The notes below the pieces were generated by a model. It did not search any database and had not been told where the DNA came from. It worked only from the letters and a program-made list of their open reading frames with translations. A stretch of 64,000 nt of DNA from Tenebrio molitor (taxonomy: Eukaryota; Arthropoda; Insecta; Coleoptera; Tenebrionidae), in the NCBI RefSeq assembly GCF_963966145.1, contig NC_091046.1, positions 39,122,001 through 39,186,000 of the forward strand. The letters run 5' to 3'. The translations under genes and the position numbers were made by a program. Below are positions 55,733 through 64,000 of this stretch, one piece after another; positions within the stretch are counted from its first letter, which is position 1, and each line of letters opens with the position of its first letter.

Positions 55733-56817
55733 AAAGTCCATTCACGTTGGATTTTCTCTGCCAAATTGTTGTCACGTTGCAAGCCTGCGCCTCCTTTCCT
55801 AGTAAATTTTACATTATCGTGTTTTATTCGTGATAGAGCGATTGAGAGCGATTTGACGTCTTTAATTTTGAATGTTAGTTTGACGTGTGAAATAAAGTCA
55901 CAGATTTTTTAATAAAATTCTATTCCTGGGTGATTTTACCATGGCGAAAAGAAAAAAGGTTAATTTTAAAATTGCGTTAACCTTCCACAACTGACGTAAT
56001 GTGACGAAACCCGCAAGCTAATACGGACTCAAGAAAAAATAGCTTCAGTTCGAAAATTAATTAGTCAGAATCCTTTAATATTTAATGTATTGTATGTATT
56101 AACATGATTATAATCTATTTACGACCTTTATTGAACAGTTTTAACAATACAACGTTATTTTAAAGGTAATGTGAACATCGAAAAAACTTAAATTAGAAAA
56201 AAATCATTAAAAATCAAAATACACCTTTCTTTTGTGGTATGCAAGTAACAATATATTCTTGAAACGTCACAACCACAATCAAAACGTATAAGTGTCTCTG
56301 AATAACTGAAATTTTATTGCCAAATTTGTTCCATCATTTAGATGCATTCCTTACTTCCATCGCTTCCAATGAAAGAAACTTCACACAATTTTCTATTGGG
56401 TTCATTTTCTATAACTTATTCTGGTTCCTCATCAGTCATCACTGTAGTCATTAAGGGTTTTTTCACTTAATCAACAGCGCAAGCAGAAAAATACAACACC
56501 AGTAGGTAGGAGTTAGGTACCTATTGTATGTTCCTAATCCTATCATACCGATTAAGAACTGACACTATTTTTAGTGCAAATGATAACAAAATGGATGTAT
56601 TATTACCTACTGTTATCCTCTAAAAACAATATTTGAAAAATGACTGTTTCTTTGCTGACAGCGAATAACATAACCTCTACAGTCTACGAATGACTTGGTT
56701 ACTTTATCAGCCCGTATTGGTGACATACACAGCTAAAGCATTTTTGAAGTAAAAATCACACCGCCATAATATTGAATTATTTGACCTTGACTAGGAAAAT
56801 CCAACGTGAATGGACTT
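55733..56817. mobile_element. DNA element with AAAGTCCATTCACGTTGGAT ends
   Basis: AAAGTCCATTCACGTTGGAT with TTTC is inverted at 56794-56817. About 1.08 kb, no transposase frame. Its right end directly abuts the 56818 MITE. Confidence 0.7.
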
Positions 56818-57175
56818 TAGAGGTATTTTCATATTTGGTGGCGGAAACAAAAGACTGAGAAATGTCACAAAATTGTATTGTCAGTGTCAAATTTCCCATA
56901 AACGCCGTAAAAAGGAATGTCTAGGTAAATTTATTGAAAAAATACATTCTAAGGAAACCAATTTTTGTCAGTGCTTCAAAAGGAAAAGTTATTCTCATAT
57001 AATCAAACCTATTACAAATTATGTCTCTAGTTCGACGATTAATAACTTTCTTATTGCCAATTTGCTGCATTTCCGTCGAAATCACGAACGTCTTTGAGAA
57101 ATTTGACACTGACAATACAAATTTGTGACATTTCTCAGTCTTTTGTTTCCGCCATCAAATATGAAAATATCTCTA
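56818..57175. mobile_element. MITE with about 78-bp terminal repeats
   Basis: TAGAGGTATTTTCATATTTG, GTGGCGGAAACAAAAGACTG and AGAAATGTCACAAAATTGTA are all inverted at 57097-57175. 358 bp, non-coding. Confidence 0.85.
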
Positions 57176-57259
57176 GCTATTTATAGTACGGGGTGAGTCA
57201 AATTTTACCGCTCGATTGAAAATATCCACTTTTAATCGATTTAAAATTCTATAGTAAAA

Positions 57260-57470
57260 AAATATAAAAACGAAAGGGAAGGAAACGGGGCGAAGGCCGA
57301 CTCTTACCTCGGACGCTAATACTGTTACGTCGCCCAGATCTACGGGAAGGTTTCCTCGGGCTCCGCCTCGTTTCCCGAGAGAATATAAAAGAAACAAAAT
57401 GCCGTGATGAGGACACAAAAAAAAAATTAACAAAAAAAGAGATACCAGGCGAAGTGTTCGGTTGTTGGCA
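57260..57470. repeat. Dispersed repeat R, copy 1
   Basis: GCGAAGGCCGACTCTTA, TCGGACGCTA and TTTCCTCGGGCTCCGCCTCGTTT are repeated at 61535-61735 with about 80% identity over 200 bp. It carries the CCTCGGGCTCCGCCTCG motif (57354-57370). Not recognised as a SINE; no pol III boxes seen. Confidence 0.6.
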
Positions 57471-57559
57471 AGGCTAATGGCCGATTGATAACGAAACTTA
57501 TGTCAAAAAATTGGTTTACAAAAAAAAAAAACTAACTGAATTTTTATTGAACATGGTTC

Positions 57560-57960
57560 TGCAGATTAGATGGTATTAGTGGTAGAGGAACTAGAATATT
57601 GGCAAAAAAAATAGCAAAAAACATTTAGCAAAACAAATCGAGAAGGGACAAAAGAAATAAAACATTTAGCAGAACAAATCGAGAAGGAACAAAAAGAAAT
57701 AAAGCAGCCCAAAAGGAATTAAAGGTACGGGTCCGTTCTAGAAAAGGGAGAATTTTCAAATCTCTTGAAACGTCGTATCATAAAAAAGGTGTTCCCAAAC
57801 AAAATCAATCACATCGCAGAAACTGAAGCCTGTGTAACGGGACGGTCAATAAAGATCAAAATAGATCCTGAATCGGTGTTCAGGTCTCGATATGAAGGAT
57901 ATTTCCAAAGATTTGCAATATTTCATAGAGAGAAGAAATCAACTAGCACATCCTAAAATC
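57560..57960 (+). pseudogene. Decayed coding sequence with coiled-coil duplication (unknown)
   Basis: Two tandem 41-45-bp units (57620-57660 and 57661-57705) read KHLAKQIEKGQK and KHLAEQIEKEQKEIKQ, a charged heptad-like stretch. After a frame break, 57765-57955 reads a basic segment including RRIIKKVFPNKINHIAETEA and DPESVFRSRYEGYFQRF. The family is not recognised. It follows repeat R, so it may be part of the same mobile element. Confidence 0.35.
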
Positions 57961-58554
57961 AATAATTATAAATTTGTGAATAAGATTCCTTTAATCATCG
58001 ATTCAAAACATTGGGTGAGTGTTATTGTATTCATCTGGTGATTGATAAAATGTGTAACATTTGGGTTAATGGTGGTATAATTCACATCCCTTTTTACTCT
58101 TGGAAGGGTATTTTACTTCTTTATCTTTTACAGATAGGCAATTCACTTGATAATTTTTTTTTCTTACGTTTTGTGTTTCTACATGGGAAAGTAATGTTTA
58201 GTCTTCTGTGAAATACCATCTTACTTAAATCAGTGGGGTTGGTGGTGTCTCCCCCTTTTCAACCAATCATTATATTCCTTTAGTTGGTGTTCTCTAGGAT
58301 GAAACAGAGAAACTACAAATTAAAAGACTGGAACAGTTGATTGAGTAAAGCCCTTGATACTCCCAAGTAAATTACACAACTACAATAAGCAAGGATGTCA
58401 TTTATATTTTAAGTAACAATTCCACACCAAATGGAAGACAATGGACAATGTAATTTGTACATATGTATAAAAATATAATTATGTTATTAAATAATTAAAC
58501 GAAGCACCATCGGGCGTATTACGTGTTTAAAAAAATCAATTTAGACAGTACCAA
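57961..58554. other. Non-coding, nothing recognised
   Basis: AT-rich with random frames. Confidence 0.3.
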
Positions 58555-61240
58555 CCTTAAGGGTGACCGATACTGGCGAAGTGTTTCAGTTTTGCCACCT
58601 TTATAACGCAGCCACTAATACACAGTAGAGTATATAGATAAGTATGGAAACCAAACTGAATTTTTACCTGAAATAATAAGCCCTGAGGCCCTGACCGTTT
58701 CCATGCCCTTACCGAAAGGTTCTCGGAGTTTTATGGTTTAATCTGGTTTATCAGACAAACAATAAATACATTTCTTATTTTGTCTAAAAATGTAAGACAT
58801 AATTTTCTTCTGGAAAATTGTCGAATAATAAAATTATTAATATTATAATAGATTAAAATGGTCCAATAATATGAAGTCCCAAAATTCACGCCCATAAATA
58901 AATGTCTTTTTCGCATTAGACACATTAGACGTCGTATGCGAAAAAGACATGTTTTTGCAACGAATTACATACAAGATTTTTTCTAATTCCGTAAAGTATT
59001 AGGCAAAAAACAAGAAAAAAGAAATACAGGTTTTAATTTTTTTAATTCACTAATTTATTACTCCTATCATTCTATCACTCTCTATCTACTCCAATTCATT
59101 TATTACAAAAGTGATATTTATTGTTACAATTTTGTAGCGATTTTCTTGCTAAATGAGTGATTTTGATCTGCGGTATAGCTGCTATATGTAATGTATATCC
59201 AGTTTATTACCTGCGAAGTCGCAGCCAATTATCAACGATTTGAGCAATGGCTTGCGTTTTTTAAAAGTTTCTTTTACATGATGAACTGATGAGATCAATT
59301 CAATACTTTGATTGCTTTAGTAAAAGAAAAGAAAGCTTTTCTTGTAATTTTATACTTCTCACTCTTTTTGGCACTAATGCGAAAAAGTGACAGTTAAACG
59401 CATTAGTGCGAAAAAGAACGTCATTGTGACATTCAAATGACCACCAAAAAACCACCTATTTTGCAATGGAACTACTGGTCTCGCGAAGGAGTAGATAATT
59501 ACCAATTCGCGATTTCTTTTTGTGATTTATACATATACCTATCTGCATACTCCACAACGCACAAAACTTTTCATACGATCATACTTTAATTTATAAATCA
59601 ATATTTCTGTACTTAATTTGTTATACCGGGTGTATTATGAAAAACCTTTGGTGCTATAACTTCCTTATTTTTTATCCGATTTTAATAAATGATACATCAA
59701 ACAAAATTCGTTTTAGAAACACTATAGCTCGACATGCTATAATTTTTTTTTACATTATATTTTTTGACAGACCGCAGCTAACTTTGTTTTTTTAAGTTGT
59801 ACTGTATATTTTTTTATTTTTATTCTGATAGATGTTTATCTTCTGAAACACAAACATTAAAATAAAAAATCAAAAATTTTTTTTTAATTAAAAAAAATTG
59901 AATTTCCAAAAATCAAGTAACCATAACTTTACTATAGCAAATGTTCGAAATTACCTCCATTCTCTCTAAGGTACATTCGACAGCTTCCACTGACGCCTAT
60001 TGCGGCGTTTAATAAAAATTTTGGTGGTATTTGTTCTCATACTGCTACGATTCTTGTTACTAAATCATTTCTGTTATCGACGGAGTCAAATAGACATTGT
60101 CTAGAATGCACTTTTATTACTGTTTAATGTGACTGCTTGATTAAAAAAAAACGTTATTTTTTAATTTCTTCTTTTTGTTTCTATGCATGAACATGTTGTT
60201 TAGATTTTCATATTCTAAATAAAAATCTCTATAAAACTGAGCAAAAAAAGTTAATAAACAGAACTCAAGAACAAATATTGGATCAATTCAAATTGTAGCC
60301 CATTTAAAACGATTTTGCTTGACACATCAATTATTAAAATCGTCTGAAAAATAAGGAAGTTACAGCACCAAAGATTTTCCATAATACACCCGGTATATAT
60401 ATTATATAATGTTAACGACGTTGACGTAATAATGTGCGGACTAAATTAGACAACAATATATTCATTATTTTTATACGTACATATTTTTAAAAAAACCTAA
60501 TATTTAATTCCAAAAATTAGTTTTCATAAAAAAAAAGCAAAAATTAATTCGCTCTGTACGGTCATAGTTTATATTAGAATTTCTGAAGAAAGAAAAAAAG
60601 GGTATTATCTGTAAAGTCATAAAATTTCCTGGTTGAAAACTGATCGGCGGCCCCGGATTTGTCCCGTTCCTAAACAGGTAGGTAGTTTTGAAATCGGAGA
60701 AAAGATGTGCCTCTACTGCCTCTGGTGGCAAAAGCGATGAACTAAAACCGTTTTTATTCGCAAATTTATAAATGAATAACTTCCACAACTTCTGTTTTTT
60801 TTTAATTATTATTTAATGTAGTAGGTAAAGGTAAATATATTGTATAGAATTACAAAATATTCTAACGAAATGTTCGCCTGGAAGACGAAACATTTAACTT
60901 TTACATTAAGCTCAATATAAAAAAAAACAAATGTTTCATCCACAATTTCACAACGCAGCGGACTCAGTAAACTTATTTAGATTCATTCTACAAAATCTGG
61001 AAGCATAATATTGAAATTTAGGTAATAAAAAATCGAATTAAAGCCGCGCACTTTAGGTTTTTATCATATCATCAGACAATCTTTTTCTCTTATAAAAAAA
61101 GTATAACGCTGCGGTCTGGAGAATTAAAAAACCTTTAATTTGATGTATGATACTTGACGAATGATTGCGTATTAACTGAGTTCTTTGCAATTAATGAAAT
61201 ACACTCTAGTCAACGCTGGTATCGGTCACCCTTAAGAAGG
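58555..61240. mobile_element. Element bounded by CTTAAGGGTGACCGATAC repeats
   Basis: CTTAAGGGTGACCGATACTGG at 58556 and CTGGTATCGGTCACCCTTAAG at 61216-61236 are inverted with one mismatch and 2.7 kb apart. No transposase frame is visible between them and another element is nested (59624). Short palindromes with TGCGAAAAAGACAT occur at 58902-58950, and GCATTAGTGCGAAAAAG at 59400. Confidence 0.55.
59624..60395. mobile_element. DNA element with about 70-bp terminal repeats, TACCGGGTG start
   Basis: TACCGGGTGTATTATGAAAA, CTTTGGTGCTATAACTTCCT and TATTTTTTATCCGATTTTAA are inverted at 60320-60395. 772 bp and no coding; TA at both ends. Begins with the same nine bases as the elements at 18118 and 32456. 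Confidence 0.85.
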
Positions 61241-61534
61241 AAAAGGTAGTGTTACGTTATTAAATTTTTCTAAAACAACGTTAAGCAATTTTTAACTTCG
61301 GGTCGAGGTCCACTGGTGCCTGCTCGAGAACGTAACCCCGAAAAAGGGGATGGTTGGTGATAACCTGCCCGGGATCCAGGAGAATGATGCTTACAAATAA
61401 AATTATCAAAACTGTCTTACAAAGTTAAAACTACTTTACTTGATCTGCTGGTGATATAAATTTGGTGCTGGTGATATTTAACTTGTTCCTTGAGTCTTCG
61501 ACGCAAAAGAAAAATTTCCTAGTGAAAAAAAAAA

Positions 61535-61735
61535 CAATAAAAGGCAGGGAAAACGGGGGGCGAAAGCCGACTCTTATTTCGGACGCTATTGCTGCTACGC
61601 CGCCCACGGTCTATAGGAGGGTTTCCTCGGGCTTCGCTTCGTTTCGCAAAGGAAAATAATTTTTGAAGACAAAATGGCGTGATGAAGAAAAAAAAAACAC
61701 GGATACAACGCGAGATGGTCGTTTGCAGACAAGGA
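61535..61735. repeat. Dispersed repeat R, copy 2
   Basis: Homologous to 57260-57470; includes CCTCGGGCTTCGCTTCG (61625-61641). A short open frame beginning in it (to 61878, with DDEMMDMPAATFQEIKQEM) is unrecognised. Confidence 0.6.
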
Positions 61736-61994
61736 AAATTCAGAAATTGAGTGCACATTTTGATTACGGTGCCTGTTTTAGTGGATTAGGTGATGACGAA
61801 ATGATGGATATGCCAGCGGCTACATTTCAGGAAATAAAACAAGAAATGTATTATGTATTAAGTGTATATGGCGCATAATATTTATGTCAGACGAAGTTAC
61901 GTTGAAGAGCAAACAAAAAATTTTAATGTGAATTTGGTCTTAGGCGAATAATTTTTAAATTATTATTATATTTGCAATACAAGATCGTGTTATA

Positions 61995-62771
61995 AATACA
62001 AGAAATTATAAAAAACACATATGCGGTTTACAATCGATAATTGATAAATGTAGGATTTGCGGAACTGAAGGGGAAACAATTGAACACATTATTTCTTCTT
62101 GCACCGTTTTGGCTCAAAGCGAATATAAAAAACGACACGATATATTCGCTAAAATTATACACATGAATTTAGCTGTTAAATTCAATTTATTAAAGAATAC
62201 ACAACCACATTATAGTTATACACCAGAAAGTTGTTTGGAAAATGACAGTTACAAGTTATATTTTGATAGAACAATTTTAACTGACATTCATATTAAGCAT
62301 AACAGACCAGACATTATTATTTTAAATAAACAACAAAAGCAAGCATATCTTTTAGATATAGCTGTTCCAAATTCACATAATATAACACAGACATATAACA
62401 CAAAAATTAATAAATATTTAGAGCTGTCCGTTGCTATGAGAAATCTTTGGTGTTTAGAAAAAATTTCGATTTTACCACTTGTAATTTCAGCAACGGGAAT
62501 AGTACCGCAATCTCTTTTTAAAAATTTAAAAATTCTGGATTTAGATAACACATTGGTAGTTGAAATTCAAAAAGGTATATTATTATACTCATGTCACATC
62601 GTGAGGAAGTTCCTTAACATTGACACAGAACATAATACACAACAAAGTCAAAATGCGGAGGCAAGACGCCGGTAATTATGTTGATAAGCACTGCACTATT
62701 ACTTGATAGTAATATCCGTAATAGTGTATGTACTCCGGCAAAATTGCCGTGCCGCCGGGTGGAGGTGGGAT
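61995..62771 (+). mobile_element. 5'-truncated non-LTR retrotransposon with restriction-like endonuclease
   Basis: The 3' end of an RLE-type LINE (R4/Dong/NeSL-like). A frame from about 61995 reads a zinc knuckle CRICGTEGETIEHIISSC (C-x2-C-x8-H-x4-C), then the endonuclease with RPDIIILNKQQKQAYLLDIA (PD..D motif), NKYLELSVAMRNLW, PLVISATGIVPQSL and the tail HIVRKFL to AEARRR, stop at 62673. The 3' UTR (62676-62771) ends GCCGCCGGGTGGAGGTGGGA with no poly(A). Reverse transcriptase is absent (5' truncation). Two more truncated copies with the same 3' end are at 21255 and 21436. Confidence 0.85.
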
Positions 62772-63090
62772 AGTTTTATTATCAAAAATGACATTTATTT
62801 TTGCAAAAATTGCGGAGCACATATGCATTGAAGACCCCCAGTAAGAATGACGGTCGACAGCAATGCACTGTCCGAACCGTTCCAACCCTCATAAAAGTAT
62901 TAGTACGTTATAAAAACCTGCATAAGTCGTTCCCAGATATGGTAATGTACAAATTAATTACTCCATGTATTTAGTATAGGTGCTACGTGAGAGGTTGTGG
63001 AGGTGGGTTTGAAGTTTGAAGACGCTACCTTGTTTAGTATGTATTTGTTTGGCAGCCATCAATATTGAACGTTCTCAGTGCATTTGGAAA
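62772..63090. other. Spacer before the mariner relic
   Basis: Non-coding. ATAGGTGCTACGTGAGAGGT near 62976 may be the mariner's terminal repeat, but the other end is not in the window. Confidence 0.35.
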
Positions 63091-63091
63091 C

Positions 63092-63985
63092 ATGGATACA
63101 ATGGTAATCGTTATGTGATATAATACTTTCATTTGAAAGGTCTCAGTCCAACCAATATCAAACCCGAGCTAGATTCTACTCTGGGGGAGTCTGCTCCTTC
63201 GTTTACAACAATAAAATATTGGGTAGCAGAGTTTAAACGAGGCCGTTCGAGTTGCCAAGATGAACATCGCAGTGGTCGACGAAAAGAGGTGACCACGCCA
63301 GAAATGGTAAAGAAAATCCACAGCTAGCAGACGTGGTAGGGATTTCAAAAAGTGCTCTACATCGCATATTTACTGAAAATTTGAACATGAGAAAGCTGTG
63401 TGCAAGATGGGTGTGGCGTTTGCTTACAATGGAACAAAAACAGCTTCCGGAGAATGTTTCAATCGAATGTTTGGTGATGATTCATAGCAATAAAGCCGAG
63501 TTTTTGCGTCGATTGATAACCATGAATGAAACATGGGTGTATCACTTCACACCCGAGACGAAGGAACAGTCAAAACAATGGACTGAAAGGGGAGAATCGG
63601 TTTCAAAGAAGGCCAAGGCAGTTGCATCTGCAGGCAAGGTCATTGCTCACTTTTTTGGGATACTCATGAAATAATTTTTACTGATAATCTTCAAAAAAGA
63701 ACAACAATCAAAGACGACTATTACGCGAACTTATTGCAGCGTTTGAGTGATGAAATCAAGAGAAAACGGCCGCATTTGGCGAAAAAGAAAGTGTTGTTGC
63801 ATCAAGACAATGCACGTGTTCACAAATGTGTTATTGCGATGGCCAAAATCAATGAGTTAAAGTTCGAATTGCTTCCTCACCCACCCTATTGGCCCTCTCG
63901 GATTATTTTCTGTTTCCAAACTTGAAAAAATGGCTCGGTGGTAAAAGGATTGCCAACAATGGCATCATTGAGAAATACAGGGTGG
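63092..63985 (+). pseudogene. Mariner transposase, several frameshifts
   Basis: Mariner-family DD34D transposase remains in three frames: YFHLKGLSPTNIKPELDSTL, IKYWVAEFKRGRSSCQDEHR, then MVGISKSALHRIFTENLNMR, then ITMNETWVYHFTPETKEQSK, WTERGESVSKKAKAVASAGK, and LLHQDNARVHK and FELLPHPPYW followed by DYFLFPNLKKWLGGKR. The first catalytic Asp position (usually MDETW) is Asn (MNETW). About 35 residues are lost between the HTH halves, and the SPDLAP stretch with its surroundings is deleted or shifted. The recognisable protein ends near 63960. Confidence 0.87.
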
Positions 63986-64000
63986 TCCCGATATAACCTG

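Noticed and set aside
1..64000. CRISPR arrays, tRNA and rRNA genes
   Set aside because: No regularly spaced direct repeats, no cloverleaf with A/B boxes and no rRNA-like conserved blocks were seen.
1..64000. Horizontal transfer from bacteria
   Set aside because: All recognised genes are spliced eukaryotic genes or eukaryotic mobile elements. GC-rich spots are palindromic element parts.

Overview
The window is AT-rich eukaryotic DNA from an insect genome. The evidence is spliced genes with GT-AG introns, insect-type gene sets (a sex-peptide/myoinhibitory-peptide receptor exon, tilB/DNAAF11, an Nmda1-type Lifeguard protein) and a dense load of Tc1/mariner, hAT, piggyBac, BEL/Pao and small foldback elements. 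The mixture suggests a beetle, but the sequence alone does not fix the order. I saw no bacterial, CRISPR, tRNA or rRNA features.

Layout. 0-6.9 kb is mostly repeats, with a dead DD41D-type transposase on the minus strand. 6.9-14.4 kb is a compact cluster: TOM1 (+, VHS/GAT endosomal adaptor), DNAAF11/tilB (+, axonemal dynein assembly) and Rab10 (-). Rab10 is head-to-head with a TMBIM/Lifeguard gene (+) that runs from 14.4 to 31.5 kb because its first intron (13.8 kb) is packed with nested transposons. 32.4-41.9 kb is mobile DNA: a piggyBac relic, a Crypton-like tyrosine-recombinase pseudogene split by a foldback element, and a BEL/Pao retrotransposon. The 5' LTR and gag start of the BEL element are inverted relative to the rest, and its ORF lacks the reverse transcriptase. 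42.5-46.9 kb is a second cluster of housekeeping genes: ALG1 (+), SNU13 (-) and SSR1/TRAP-alpha (+). 47.7-50.7 kb is one element carrying at least four others. 53.3-53.8 kb is the last coding exon of a neuropeptide GPCR (-); its 5' exons are not visible here. 55.7-64 kb is repeat-rich again, ending with the 3' part of a non-LTR retrotransposon with a restriction-like endonuclease and a broken mariner.

The genes are not functionally linked as an operon would be. Several act in the secretory/endomembrane system (TOM1, Rab10, TMBIM, ALG1, SSR1), which is probably coincidence.

The most unusual observations are: (1) a BEL element whose 1.5-kb 5' end was inverted after insertion, shown by a matching ACAAT target duplication and equal 263-bp LTRs; (2) a scattered set of foldback elements with unrelated arms but a similar GC-rich apex (CTCGG..CGCCTCG type) and often an AAATAGTTATTT-like outer end; (3) several 'Russian doll' insertions whose order can be read directly. 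Exon limits come from reading splice sites and family conservation by eye; no search was run.
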